Shown here one piece after another: positions 1 to 7,991 of a stretch of 28,016 nt of DNA (the first letter of the stretch is position 1; each line of letters opens with the position of its first letter). Location: positions 1-28,016 of the forward strand of contig JBJELF010000023.1 of NCBI GenBank assembly GCA_051879015.1. The letters are read 5' to 3'. A model generated the notes under the pieces. That model ran no database searches and was not told the origin of the DNA. It saw only the letters and a program-made list of their open reading frames with translations. This DNA is from JBJELF01 sp051879015. Its GTDB lineage: Bacteria; Bacillota; Clostridia; Lachnospirales; Lachnospiraceae. The position numbers were made by a program, and so were the translations under genes.

Positions 1-1
1 A

Positions 2-1906
2 GGATGGCAGTCCAGCAAAGAAGAGGGCAGTTTTACCCGCTGCATTTTAAATGCGCTTTGTGAAGAATTTCATTTTAGCTTGAGTACTCCATTTCAGGAG
101 TATCCGAAAGAAATTCATGATATTTTGATTTATGGAACCAATCGGTCTGTCAAAGTACATTATAAAGGACAGCGCGGGGAAGGTGTCTATGACATCACCT
201 TTGAGGGATTGATTAAAAATGTGGAACGACGCTATCGTGAGACGGGTTCAGAGAGCACTAAGGCCGAATATGAAACTTTTATGCGTTTCACTCCATGTAA
301 GCTGTGTAGAGGGCAGCGCTTAAAAAAGGAATCTTTGGCAGTGACAGTAGGAGAGAAGAATATTTATGAAATGACCTTGTTGTCAACAAAAAAATTATAT
401 GAATTTATTCAAAATCTTTCACTGACAGAGATGCAGCGGAAGATTGGCGCTGAGATATTAAAGGAAATTCGTGGTCGCTTAAAGTTTTTAGTAGATGTGG
501 GATTAGACTATTTAAGCCTTTCCCGAGCTACAGCAAGTTTGTCTGGAGGAGAGGCGCAGCGAATTCGTCTTGCTACACAGATTGGCTCTGGTTTAGTGGG
601 TGTGGCATACATCTTGGACGAGCCAAGTATTGGTCTGCATCAGCGTGATAATGATAAATTGTTGGCAACTTTAAAGCGATTGAGAGATTTGGGAAATAGT
701 GTGTTGGTGGTTGAGCATGATGAGGATACTATGAGAGCGGCAGACTGCATTATTGATATTGGACCGGGAGCAGGTGAACATGGTGGTGAGGTAGTGGCTG
801 TAGGTACCGCGGAGGAAATTATGCAGGTTCCAGAATCAATTACGGGAGCGTATCTTTCAAAACGTATTCAGATAGAAGTGCCGTCAGCCAGACGAATACC
901 ACAGGGATGGTTGACGATTCATGGGGCCAGAGAAAACAATTTGAAAAATATTGATGTCAAGATTCCCACTGGTGTATTCACTTGCGTGACTGGTGTGTCC
1001 GGTTCAGGAAAAAGCTCTCTAGTGAACGAAATTTTGTATAAAATTTTGGCTAAAAAATTAAATCGCGCTCGCACAATTCCTGGAAAACATGATTCTATCG
1101 AAGGAATTGAGCAGTTAGATAAGGTTATCAATATTGATCAGAGCCCGATTGGACGTACACCACGCTCCAATCCAGCCACATACACGGGCGTATTTGATAT
1201 GATTCGAGATTTATTTGCTTCTACTGCTGATGCGAAGATGCGTGGATACAGCAAAGGACGTTTTAGTTTTAACGTAAAAGGTGGTCGCTGTGAGGCTTGT
1301 TCAGGAGATGGTATCATTAAGATTGAAATGCATTTTCTGCCGGATGTCTATGTACCATGTGAAGTGTGCAGCGGTAAGCGTTATAACCGTGAAACTTTGG
1401 AGGTTCTGTATAAAGGAAAGAATATTTATGATGTACTCAACATGACTGTGGAGGAGGCGGTAGATTTTTTTGAAGCTATTCCGTCCATTCGCAGAAAAAT
1501 CGAGACGCTGAGAGATGTAGGATTAGGATATATTCGTCTGGGACAACCGTCTACTACTTTGTCGGGAGGAGAAGCCCAGCGAATTAAGTTGGCTACGGAA
1601 TTAAGTCGTCGCAGTACAGGTAAGACCATTTATATTTTGGATGAGCCTACCACGGGATTACATTTTGCTGATGTCCATAAATTGACAGAGATTTTGCAGC
1701 GTCTGACTGAAGGAGGGAATACGGTAGTAGTCATTGAGCACAATCTCGATGTTATCAAGACTGCGGACTATATTATTGATATGGGACCAGAAGGAGGAGA
1801 AGGAGGGGGTACAGTCATTGCAGCAGGTACCCCAGAAGAAATTGCAAAAAAACCACAGTCTTATACTGGAATTTATGTCAAACGCTATCTGCAAGAACAA
1901 AAATAG
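2..1906 (+). CDS. uvrA: UvrABC excinuclease subunit A (5' end outside window)
   Basis: UvrA is the DNA-damage sensor of nucleotide excision repair; a dimer scans DNA and loads UvrB. The reading frame is open from base 2, so about 634 C-terminal residues are present and roughly 300 N-terminal ones are missing compared with the usual ~940. Visible: a CKLC metal-binding pair, the first ABC signature SGGEAQRIRLA (about 539-570) with Walker B YILDEPSIGLHQ, the second Walker A GVSGSGKSS (992-1018), a CEAC...CEVC zinc module (about 1289-1370), the second SGGEAQRIKLA and YILDEPTTGLHF. A TTG at 80 could be mistaken for a start, but the upstream codons continue the conserved UvrA sequence. A strong terminator follows the stop. 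Confidence 0.97.
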   Translation, partial: GWQSSKEEGSFTRCILNALCEEFHFSLSTPFQEYPKEIHDILIYGTNRSVKVHYKGQRGEGVYDITFEGLIKNVERRYRETGSESTKAEYETFMRFTPCKLCRGQRLKKESLAVTVGEKNIYEMTLLSTKKLYEFIQNLSLTEMQRKIGAEILKEIRGRLKFLVDVGLDYLSLSRATASLSGGEAQRIRLATQIGSGLVGVAYILDEPSIGLHQRDNDKLLATLKRLRDLGNSVLVVEHDEDTMRAADCIIDIGPGAGEHGGEVVAVGTAEEIMQVPESITGAYLSKRIQIEVPSARRIPQGWLTIHGARENNLKNIDVKIPTGVFTCVTGVSGSGKSSLVNEILYKILAKKLNRARTIPGKHDSIEGIEQLDKVINIDQSPIGRTPRSNPATYTGVFDMIRDLFASTADAKMRGYSKGRFSFNVKGGRCEACSGDGIIKIEMHFLPDVYVPCEVCSGKRYNRETLEVLYKGKNIYDVLNMTVEEAVDFFEAIPSIRRKIETLRDVGLGYIRLGQPSTTLSGGEAQRIKLATELSRRSTGKTIYILDEPTTGLHFADVHKLTEILQRLTEGGNTVVVIEHNLDVIKTADYIIDMGPEGGEGGGTVIAAGTPEEIAKKPQSYTGIYVKRYLQEQK

Positions 1907-1916
1907 AACTGCGAGT

Positions 1917-1966
1917 AAAAAAGCCAATTAACTTTGTAAGTAGATACAAAGTTAATTGGCTTTTTT
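1917..1966. terminator. Bidirectional intrinsic terminator after uvrA
   Basis: Perfect inverted repeat: left arm 1917-1938 (AAAAAA then GCCAATTAACTTTGTA), 6-nt loop AGTAGA, right arm 1945-1966 ending in TTTTTT. The A-tract and T-tract would allow termination in both directions. It lies 10 bases after the uvrA stop. Confidence 0.93.
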
Positions 1967-2277
1967 AGAAGAGTAAGATGTTTTTCTTTGCTAAAATATA
2001 TTAATACTAGTATTATAGTAATAGAAACCACAACAACAAAATTTATATATTCTTTAATCAAAAATAATAATCTACCGTTTTCAAAATACAATTAAATGCA
2101 ATCATGAACTACCCAGCATCTAGAAATAATGGGTTCTAACGGGTTTTTATAAATAAAATAACACAAACCGAATCGAATTTAATACAATTTTCACAGTCTT
2201 ACGTTATATTAGATAAAAACAAATTAGATGCAATAATCACTATTAAAGAAGTGATAGACTGGAGGAATTTAATTTTT
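1967..2277. other. AT-rich intergenic region, no gene seen
   Basis: I see no convincing gene in this ~310-base AT-rich spacer. It must hold the promoter for the gene at 2278, but no well-spaced -35/-10 pair stands out; TATATT at 2205-2210 is the best -10 candidate. A small hairpin, ATCACT (2236-2241) with AGTGAT (2250-2255), sits just upstream of the ribosome-binding site at 2261-2266. An imperfect ACCCA...TGGGT pair occurs near 2110-2137. Confidence 0.5.
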
Positions 2278-2673
2278 ATGAAAGAACGCTTCTATCGTTT
2301 TATGCAAGGTCGTTATGGCAATGATCAATTAAATAATTTCACTTTAATTGCAATGCTGATATTGATTGTACTCAGTTGGATTACCAATTGGGGACTTTTT
2401 TACACACTGGCACTAGTACTGTTAATTTGGAGCTATTTTCGTATGTTATCCAGAAATATTCCCAAACGTCAGGCAGAAAATCAAAAATTTTTACAGATTT
2501 GGAACAAAGTAACTACTCCCTTAAATAAAGAGAAATATTATATGGAGCAAAGAAAAACTCATCATATTTATAGTTGCCCAAACTGCAAGCAGAAGATTCG
2601 TATTCCAAAAGGCAAAGGGAAAATTCAGATTACTTGTCCAAAATGTAAGCATCAATTTATAAAAAAAAGCTGA
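2278..2673 (+). CDS. Small membrane protein with C-terminal zinc ribbon
   Basis: Function unknown; 131 residues. After a basic N-terminus (MKERFYRFMQGRYG) there are two closely spaced hydrophobic segments (about residues 22-38 and 41-55), then a charged linker and a C-terminal zinc ribbon CPNC...CPKC (about residues 101-126). The ribbon should face the cytoplasm if the two helices form a hairpin. I recognise it as resembling small zinc-ribbon membrane proteins common in Lachnospiraceae, but no activity is known to me. A frame-compatible GTG at 2251 exists, but GGAGGA at 2261-2266 places the start at ATG 2278 with an 11-base spacer. It is followed after 29 bases by the DUF5685 gene, so the two are probably cotranscribed. 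Confidence 0.82.
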   Translation: MKERFYRFMQGRYGNDQLNNFTLIAMLILIVLSWITNWGLFYTLALVLLIWSYFRMLSRNIPKRQAENQKFLQIWNKVTTPLNKEKYYMEQRKTHHIYSCPNCKQKIRIPKGKGKIQITCPKCKHQFIKKS

Positions 2674-2702
2674 TATAGAGAATTGATATAGTTAGGAAAT
2701 AT

Positions 2703-3548
2703 ATGTTTGGTTATATTGATGTAAATAAAAAAGAGTTAAAAATTCGCGAGTTTGAAGAGTATCGTTCTTACTATTGTGGATTATGCAATATTTTAGAGCA
2801 AAAACATGGTTTAGTTGGAAAAATGACTTTAACCTATGATATGACATTTTTATATTTATTGCTGAGTGGATTATATGAGCCAAAAGAAAAATGTCTAACA
2901 AAATTTTGTCCTGCACATCCGATGCAAAAATGTCAATTGACAATTAATCGTATAAGTGAATATGTAGCTGATATGAATATTATTTTGTTTTACTATAAAT
3001 GTCAGGATAATATTCAAGATGAAAGAAGTTGGAAAGCAAAAACAGGCACTATTTTTTTGCAAAAAGATTTTGAGCGAGTAGCTGAAAAATATCCCGAAAA
3101 AATTTCTGTTATCAAGAAAAAAATAACAGAAAACAGTCAATTGGAATCTCAAGGTGAGACTAATCTAGATAAGATGGCTGGAATTACTGGTGAAATAATG
3201 GCTGAAATTTATGCATATAAAACCGATGAGTGGGAAAACATTCTACGCCGTATGGGATTCTTTCTTGGAAAATTTATTTACCTGATGGACGCATGGGATG
3301 ATTTGGAAGAAGATATTGAGTCAAAAAATTACAATGTCCTTAAAAATTATCAAAAGCATGAAAATTTCGACAAATGGTGCAGAGATTTAATGATTATGAT
3401 GATTTCAGAATGTACAAGAGCATTTGAAGAATTGCCAATTCTAAAAAATGCCGAGATTTTACGAAATATTCTATACGCAGGAGTGTGGAATCGATATAAA
3501 GATAAAATGAAAAAGCGGATGGAGGAAAAAAAAGATGGATCCGTATAA
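2703..3548 (+). CDS. DUF5685 family protein
   Basis: 281 residues. The N-terminus (MFGYIDVNKKELKIREF) followed by YYCGLC is characteristic of the DUF5685 family; biochemical role unknown. Cys25 and Cys28, together with Cys64, Cys69, His72 and Cys77, look like a metal-binding cluster. Near residues 195-207 the sequence YLMDAWDDLEEDIES is rich in Asp/Glu and recalls the second aspartate motif of all-helical prenyl synthases, which is a weak inference. There is no signal peptide or clear membrane segment. The start has a modest RBS (AGGAAAT). The 3' end overlaps the J-domain gene by 14 bases, implying translational coupling and a shared process. Confidence 0.85.
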   Translation: MFGYIDVNKKELKIREFEEYRSYYCGLCNILEQKHGLVGKMTLTYDMTFLYLLLSGLYEPKEKCLTKFCPAHPMQKCQLTINRISEYVADMNIILFYYKCQDNIQDERSWKAKTGTIFLQKDFERVAEKYPEKISVIKKKITENSQLESQGETNLDKMAGITGEIMAEIYAYKTDEWENILRRMGFFLGKFIYLMDAWDDLEEDIESKNYNVLKNYQKHENFDKWCRDLMIMMISECTRAFEELPILKNAEILRNILYAGVWNRYKDKMKKRMEEKKDGSV

Positions 3549-4209
3549 AGTATTGGGTGTTTCACCATCTGCTACAGATGATGAAGTGAAGAAAGCATAT
3601 CGTACATTGAGTCGAAAATATCATCCAGATGCCAATGTTAATAATCCAAATAAGGAGGAAGCAGAGGCAAAATTTAAGGAAGTACAGACTGCCTATCAGC
3701 AAATTATTAAAATAAGGCAGGGAGGCGGTTCGACAGATTCGGGATACAATTACGGTAATAGCTATGGTGGTTTTGGCGGAGCATATCGAAATGGCTATCA
3801 AGGACAGCAGTCTCAATCTAATAATTATGGAGAAGAAGAAAATCTCTATCGAGCAGCTTCTAACTTTATCAATACGCGGAATTTTGATCAAGCATTAAAT
3901 GTATTAAATTCAATTAAAAAACGAGATGCTAATTGGTATTTCCTAAGTGCTTGGGCAAATGCAGGTACTGGAAACAATGTAACTGCTCGAGAATATGCTC
4001 AAAAAGCAGTAGATATGGATCCAAACAATGCTCAGTATCGTCAATTTTTATACAATCTCCAATCTGGAAGTAATTGGTATACTCAACGCAGCACTCCATA
4101 TGGAGGTTTTGATATGACAGGAAATGATTGGTGTACCAAATTATGTTTCAGCTATTTATGCTGCAGTTGTTGTTGTGGAAGTGGAGGAAATATGATGTTT
4201 TGCTGTTAA
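3535..4209 (+). CDS. J-domain (DnaJ-like) protein with TPR-like region and Cys-rich tail
   Basis: 224 residues. An N-terminal J domain (residues 1-65) carries the HPD tripeptide (YHPDAN) needed to stimulate Hsp70/DnaK ATPase. A Gly/Tyr/Asn-rich linker (about 63-100) follows, then a helical tetratricopeptide-like stretch (about 103-168). The last 30 residues contain nine Cys in WC, LC, LCC, SCCC and FCC. It lacks the DnaJ zinc-finger and client-binding C-terminal domains, so it is not DnaJ itself but a specialised co-chaperone. The start at 3535 has GGAGG at 3521-3525 and lies inside the end of the DUF5685 gene. A terminator follows at 4223-4254, closing the cluster. Confidence 0.9.
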   Translation: MDPYKVLGVSPSATDDEVKKAYRTLSRKYHPDANVNNPNKEEAEAKFKEVQTAYQQIIKIRQGGGSTDSGYNYGNSYGGFGGAYRNGYQGQQSQSNNYGEEENLYRAASNFINTRNFDQALNVLNSIKKRDANWYFLSAWANAGTGNNVTAREYAQKAVDMDPNNAQYRQFLYNLQSGSNWYTQRSTPYGGFDMTGNDWCTKLCFSYLCCSCCCGSGGNMMFCC

Positions 4210-4222
4210 ATGATAGATATTG

Positions 4223-4254
4223 TCGAGTGGAAGCTTTTTCCACTCGATTTTTAT
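4223..4254 (+). terminator. Intrinsic terminator after the J-domain gene
   Basis: Perfect 10-bp stem TCGAGTGGAA (4223-4232) with TTCCACTCGA (4238-4247), loop GCTTT, followed by a T-rich run. Confidence 0.92.
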
Positions 4255-4281
4255 TTACATTTTTTCCTTTTATAGTATAAT
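4254..4281 (+). promoter_or_regulatory. Promoter of the ABC-2 exporter operon
   Basis: TTTACA (4254-4259) and a consensus TATAAT (4276-4281) are separated by 16 bp. The predicted transcript start, about 4288, coincides with the beginning of the palindromic repeat at 4289. Confidence 0.7.
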
Positions 4282-4288
4282 AAATAAA

Positions 4289-4325
4289 GATTTTGGAGTC
4301 AAACGTATTTTGACTCTGGTATCAT
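4289..4325 (+). repeat. Dispersed palindromic repeat, copy A
   Basis: 37-bp element that can fold as GAGTCAAA / TTTTGACTC with a short loop and ends in CTGGTATCAT. It matches the elements at 7955-7991 (opposite orientation), 26170-26245 (longer) and 22021-22059 (degraded). It lies between the promoter and the first gene of the ABC operon, so it would form the 5' end of that mRNA. Confidence 0.75.
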
Positions 4326-4403
4326 AAAGTAAATTGATAATCGTTGCTGGAAAGAGTTATAAAGAAATTTATGCCGCCTTCATCGATGAAACGGAGAATT
4401 ACT

Positions 4404-5150
4404 ATGAAACGAAACAAATATTTAAATCGAGGAATTATCCTTAGTGTGATTACGTTTATTTTTCTAATTGCGTACATCGTGTATGGTCAAATTCAATTTA
4501 ATCGGGGAAAAGAAGAAATTACTCTGTCTTTGAGAACATATATGCAGCAAATTGCTGAAATTGCATCAAGTGATTTGGATGAGAATGAGGCTTTAAATCA
4601 ATATCTTATTTTAGCTGATCAGTATTGGACTAATGAAAGAGCTGGAAATTTCACTAACAGTCAGTTAAGCAAACAAACGTATTTGTCTGCTGTCAAACGC
4701 AGCTATCAGATGGATGAACAATCGAATATGAAAGGACATGCTAAAAATATTTCTTATGCAATGGATATTTTAGGAATTCGTCAAACCAGCGAAAAGACAG
4801 CCCAGGTTTCTGTCGGAATTAAGGCAACTGTTGTCATGAGCCAAAATGGCTATTGTATTTGGCCCGGCTGTGTCGGCGAATTAAAAATAACAGAATTAGG
4901 TGATAATATAGCAGTTCAAAATGCAGAAGAATTATATTTTAGCGGAATTTATGTCAGTATGGATTTGCAATATTTCTATACCAATGATGGTTGGAAAATC
5001 TCGTCCTCAGAAAGTTACATGATCGCCAGCGCAGCAGACAATAAAATTAATACTAATTCCGATGCAATCCGCTCAAATTCTGATGCCATACAAGAACCAG
5101 CGAAAATAGAGAAAATAAAGAATATAGAAATTCCTAATATTTATCGCTAA
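4404..5150 (+). CDS. Membrane-anchored protein of unknown function, linked to ABC exporter
   Basis: 248 residues from ATG 4404. One N-terminal membrane segment (about residues 10-29, GIILSVITFIFLIAYIVYG) follows a basic MKRNKYLNR, giving an N-in anchor with the bulk outside. I do not recognise a family. The extracytoplasmic part is mixed helix and strand, and the C-terminus has two NSDAI repeats and a Lys/Ile-rich end. In-frame starts further upstream (TTG 4344, ATG 4371, ATG 4386) are less likely because GGAG at 4393-4396 is well placed for ATG 4404 and the membrane segment then begins normally. It is 27 bases upstream of the ABC ATPase gene, which suggests an accessory or sensor subunit of the exporter. 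Confidence 0.75.
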   Translation: MKRNKYLNRGIILSVITFIFLIAYIVYGQIQFNRGKEEITLSLRTYMQQIAEIASSDLDENEALNQYLILADQYWTNERAGNFTNSQLSKQTYLSAVKRSYQMDEQSNMKGHAKNISYAMDILGIRQTSEKTAQVSVGIKATVVMSQNGYCIWPGCVGELKITELGDNIAVQNAEELYFSGIYVSMDLQYFYTNDGWKISSSESYMIASAADNKINTNSDAIRSNSDAIQEPAKIEKIKNIEIPNIYR

Positions 5151-5177
5151 CTACCTTATAATATGGAGGATTAATAT

Positions 5178-6140
5178 ATGGAATCAGCAATTAAGTTAAC
5201 GCATGTTACAAAACATTTAGGAAAAAAATTAATTTTAAAAGATATTTCTTTTGAAACTCAATGCGGAGAAGTATTTGGATTTCTTGGACCAAACGGAGCA
5301 GGAAAGACCACAACGATCAAGCTAATGACAGGATTATTAGGCTTAGAGGAAGGAAGTATTGAAATTTGTGGCTATGATTTAGAAAAAGAATTTGTCTCTG
5401 CTATCAAACGAGTGGGAGCTATTGTAGAAAATCCTCAATTTTATTCTCATATGACAGGATATCAAAATTTAAAACAGTCAGCTCGTATGTATCATGGTAT
5501 CAAAAAGGCTCAGATTCAGAATGTATTGGAACTAGTAGATTTAACAAACAGTATGCATAAAAAAGTCAGCAGTTATTCTCTGGGTATGAAACAGCGATTG
5601 GGTATCGCTCAATGTCTGTTACATGAGCCAAAAGTATTAATTTTAGATGAGCCGACCAACGGTCTTGATCCTGCAGGTATTCGAGATTTACGAGACATTG
5701 TGAAAAAGCTAGCTCATGAGCAAGGATGCTGTGTATTAGTTTCCAGTCATCTGATGAGTGAGATGGAACTCATGTGCGACCGTCTTGCTATTATCAAAGA
5801 TGGTGAATTAATCAGTGTGCGCAGTCTTGGCGAATTAGTGACAGCTTCTCGTTACGCAGATGCACTTACTTATCAAATCGAAACTCCTCATGGAGAAAAT
5901 GTGGCTGATTTAATTTACAATAAATTCCATTTAAATGCTACCCCAGTAGGAGAGCACAAAGTCCATGTATTAATTCCAGTTAACAATACTCAAGATTGGA
6001 TTTGGAATATTATAAAATATATGGTAGTTTGCAATGAGCCAGTTTATTCTATGTCACTCTTTGAGACAAAGAAGTTGGAAGATGCATTTCTTGAATTAAC
6101 GAAGAAAGAGGGAGCTATAGATGATAAAACTGATTTTTAA
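5178..6140 (+). CDS. ABC-2 type transporter ATP-binding protein
   Basis: 320 residues, the ATPase of a two-component ABC-2 exporter. Walker A is GPNGAGKTTT at residues 37-46, the signature is YSLGMKQRLGIA near 132-143, Walker B is LILDEPTNGLDP near 154-165, and the switch His is in VSSHLMSEME. The SLGMKQR signature in place of LSGGQ is typical of the bacitracin-resistance/lantibiotic-immunity and NatA-like group. A C-terminal domain of about 100 residues follows the nucleotide-binding domain. GGAGGA precedes the start at 5178. The end overlaps the permease gene by 20 bases, so the two proteins are almost certainly partners. The substrate cannot be read from the sequence; peptide antibiotic export or immunity is the family-based guess. 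Confidence 0.93.
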   Translation: MESAIKLTHVTKHLGKKLILKDISFETQCGEVFGFLGPNGAGKTTTIKLMTGLLGLEEGSIEICGYDLEKEFVSAIKRVGAIVENPQFYSHMTGYQNLKQSARMYHGIKKAQIQNVLELVDLTNSMHKKVSSYSLGMKQRLGIAQCLLHEPKVLILDEPTNGLDPAGIRDLRDIVKKLAHEQGCCVLVSSHLMSEMELMCDRLAIIKDGELISVRSLGELVTASRYADALTYQIETPHGENVADLIYNKFHLNATPVGEHKVHVLIPVNNTQDWIWNIIKYMVVCNEPVYSMSLFETKKLEDAFLELTKKEGAIDDKTDF

Positions 6141-7506
6141 TGAATTACAAAAACAAAATAGTAAATGGACTACAAAATTTTTGTTTTTTTTATGTATCAC
6201 AGCAATTATTGGTATTCATTATTTTGTTTATGTAACGCAAAAAAATACAACTTATGTAGTATATACCAATGCAAAAAGCTGGGAAGAAAACCGAAACTAT
6301 TATGAGTCTATCAAAGAACAAGATGAATATGCTGCAATCTTTGCGGAATATTACGGGTATCTATTAGAACAGTTTCCAGATGGACTCCCCGTGGATAGTT
6401 GGCGTCTGGAAGCTGTAGACTGTGCTTTTGGTATAGGTACCTACCGCATATTTCCAAACGACAAAGAAGGAAATATAGAACATTCAGTAAAAAGAAAATT
6501 GCTGCAATTTGTGGAAGAAAATGATTGGCAGGGATATTATCAATATTTGGCAGATTGGCAGCGAAAAAATACTTCCATCTCAGAAACAGTAAATGAGGAA
6601 GCGGTTATCTTATTTGAAAAGCTGGCACAGTTTGAAAGTGATCCAGAACAATTTTTATGGATACAAGATTTAGTACATGATTATTATGAAGCCTGCCTTT
6701 TACTAGGAAATATGGAGCAAACGATTTCTAGTAACGCCTATATAGAATGGCAATATTGGACAAATCAAAAAGAAGTGGCTCGTTATCGTTTTGAACATCA
6801 GTTAGAAAATGCTATTGTATTAGAGGATAACATGCGTATTTATCCTAACAATTTCTGGAAAAAAAGCGATACCATACGCAATGTTTTAGTACTTTTGATT
6901 ACAATATTCACTGTATTTTTGGCAAGCAATTCTATTGCTGGCGAATTTTCAGCAGGTACTATTAAATTTTTGCTAATTCACCCTATCAGCCGCCAAAAAA
7001 TTTTCTTCAGCAAATACATTTCTTTGATTATCCAAGGGATTCGAGTTAGTGTGATATTTTTTGCTGTTCATTTATTGTGCTGCGGTGTGCTATTTGACTG
7101 GGAAGGATTTGAAACTTTATATATCACTTACGAAGATGGAATGATTCACACTATGCCAGCTATTAAATTGGAATTGATGCTATATGGAATCAGTCTTATA
7201 GCTGTAGTGATTTATATCGCTATGGCACTCATGATTTCTAGTTTAATTCATAATACAGGTATTGCTGTTGTTTTAAGTTTAGTATGTATTTTTGGAGGAA
7301 ATGTTCTTTCTCAAAAGATTGCAGCAGCAGGATTTAGTTGGGGACGTTACTTTCTGTTTTCCAATACCAATTTAGTAGACATTATGAGTGGAAATCCCCT
7401 TTTCTCTTATCAAACATTGACCGGAGCTGTAATTACGCTGGTTATTTATGGATTTTTGTTTTTGCTTACTGCTCATGATGGATTTGTGAGAAGAGAAATG
7501 AAATAG
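6121..7506 (+). CDS. ABC-2 type transporter permease
   Basis: 461 residues. One membrane helix near residues 18-39 is followed by a long, probably extracytoplasmic region (about 40-248), then about five more helices (near 250-270, 297-323, 350-375, 378-397 and 432-453). The motif NSIAGEFSAGTIKFLLIHPISR after the second helix is the conserved cytoplasmic loop of ABC-2 permeases (E-x-x-x-G-T). The gene starts inside the ATPase gene, indicating coupled translation. The large loop between helices 1 and 2 is a common arrangement in this family and may contact the anchored protein encoded at 4404-5150. No terminator is obvious before the rpsO promoter, which begins 4 bases after the stop. Confidence 0.9.
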   Translation: MIKLIFNELQKQNSKWTTKFLFFLCITAIIGIHYFVYVTQKNTTYVVYTNAKSWEENRNYYESIKEQDEYAAIFAEYYGYLLEQFPDGLPVDSWRLEAVDCAFGIGTYRIFPNDKEGNIEHSVKRKLLQFVEENDWQGYYQYLADWQRKNTSISETVNEEAVILFEKLAQFESDPEQFLWIQDLVHDYYEACLLLGNMEQTISSNAYIEWQYWTNQKEVARYRFEHQLENAIVLEDNMRIYPNNFWKKSDTIRNVLVLLITIFTVFLASNSIAGEFSAGTIKFLLIHPISRQKIFFSKYISLIIQGIRVSVIFFAVHLLCCGVLFDWEGFETLYITYEDGMIHTMPAIKLELMLYGISLIAVVIYIAMALMISSLIHNTGIAVVLSLVCIFGGNVLSQKIAAAGFSWGRYFLFSNTNLVDIMSGNPLFSYQTLTGAVITLVIYGFLFLLTAHDGFVRREMK

Positions 7507-7509
7507 TAC

Positions 7510-7538
7510 TTGACAAATTGTAAAATTTATATTATCAT
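7510..7538 (+). promoter_or_regulatory. rpsO promoter
   Basis: Consensus TTGACA (7510-7515), 17-bp spacer, TATCAT (7533-7538). Transcription would begin near 7545, just before the leader helix. Confidence 0.75.
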
Positions 7539-7551
7539 TAGTAATCGTGAG

Positions 7552-7601
7552 CGCCAACACTCAGTAGCTGGACAACTCCAAACCATTACTCAGTGTTAGG
7601 T
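7552..7601 (+). promoter_or_regulatory. Structured rpsO mRNA leader (candidate S15 autoregulatory element)
   Basis: Long-range helix: CGCC (7552-7555) with GGTG (7598-7601, one bulged A between segments if counted from 7599), AACACT (7556-7561) with AGTGTT (7592-7597), and inner AGTA/TACT and TGG/CCA pairs, enclosing the single-stranded ACAACTCC region. It lies 10-15 bases upstream of the AGGAGG of rpsO. Ribosomal protein S15 represses its own mRNA through differing leader structures in several bacterial groups. Assignment here rests on position and pairing only. Confidence 0.55.
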
Positions 7602-7628
7602 GAGAATATTTTTAGGAGGTCATGAAAC

Positions 7629-7895
7629 ATGATTACAAAGGAACAGAAGGCAGCACTCGTAGCAGAATATGGCAAGAACCCACAGGATACAGGTTCTTCC
7701 GCAGTTCAGGTAGCTATTTTGTCAGCAAGAATTAATGAGTTAACTGAGCATTTAAAGAAGAATCCAAAGGATCATCATTCCAGAAGAGGTTTGTTGATGA
7801 TGGTTGGTCAGAGACGTGGTTTGCTCGATTATATTGCAAAGAAAAATATCGAGGAATATCGTACTTTGATCAATAAGTTGGGCATCAGAAAGTAA
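7629..7895 (+). CDS. rpsO: 30S ribosomal protein S15
   Basis: 88 residues, the normal length. S15 binds the central domain of 16S rRNA early in small-subunit assembly. The sequence carries the family hallmarks TGSSAVQVAILSARINELTEH (split here by position: TGSS at about residue 22, then the INELTEHLKKNPKDHHSRRG core) and RRGLLDYI. AGGAGG at 7614-7619 is ideally placed. It is followed by its own terminator and then by pnp, the classical rpsO-pnp order. The leader upstream suggests feedback control by S15 itself. Confidence 0.98.
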   Translation: MITKEQKAALVAEYGKNPQDTGSSAVQVAILSARINELTEHLKKNPKDHHSRRGLLMMVGQRRGLLDYIAKKNIEEYRTLINKLGIRK

Positions 7896-7917
7896 TTTTA
7901 TAACGAGAGTGTCCATT

Positions 7918-7950
7918 GCAGGATGGCATGTTTGCCATCCTGCTTTTATT
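7918..7950 (+). terminator. rpsO terminator
   Basis: Perfect 11-bp GC-rich stem GCAGGATGGCA (7918-7928) and TGCCATCCTGC (7933-7943), loop TGTT, then TTTTATT. Confidence 0.94.
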
Positions 7951-7954
7951 TAAA

Positions 7955-7991
7955 ATGATACCAGGGTCAAAATACTCTTTGCCCCAACATC
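7955..7991 (-). repeat. Dispersed palindromic repeat, copy B (reverse orientation)
   Basis: ATGATACCAGGGTCAAAATA followed by CTCTTTGCCCCAACATC. Its reverse complement aligns over its whole 37 bp with copy A at 4289-4325, sharing TATTTTGAC, CTGGTATCAT and the GAT..TTGG start. It sits between the rpsO terminator and pnp. Confidence 0.78.
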
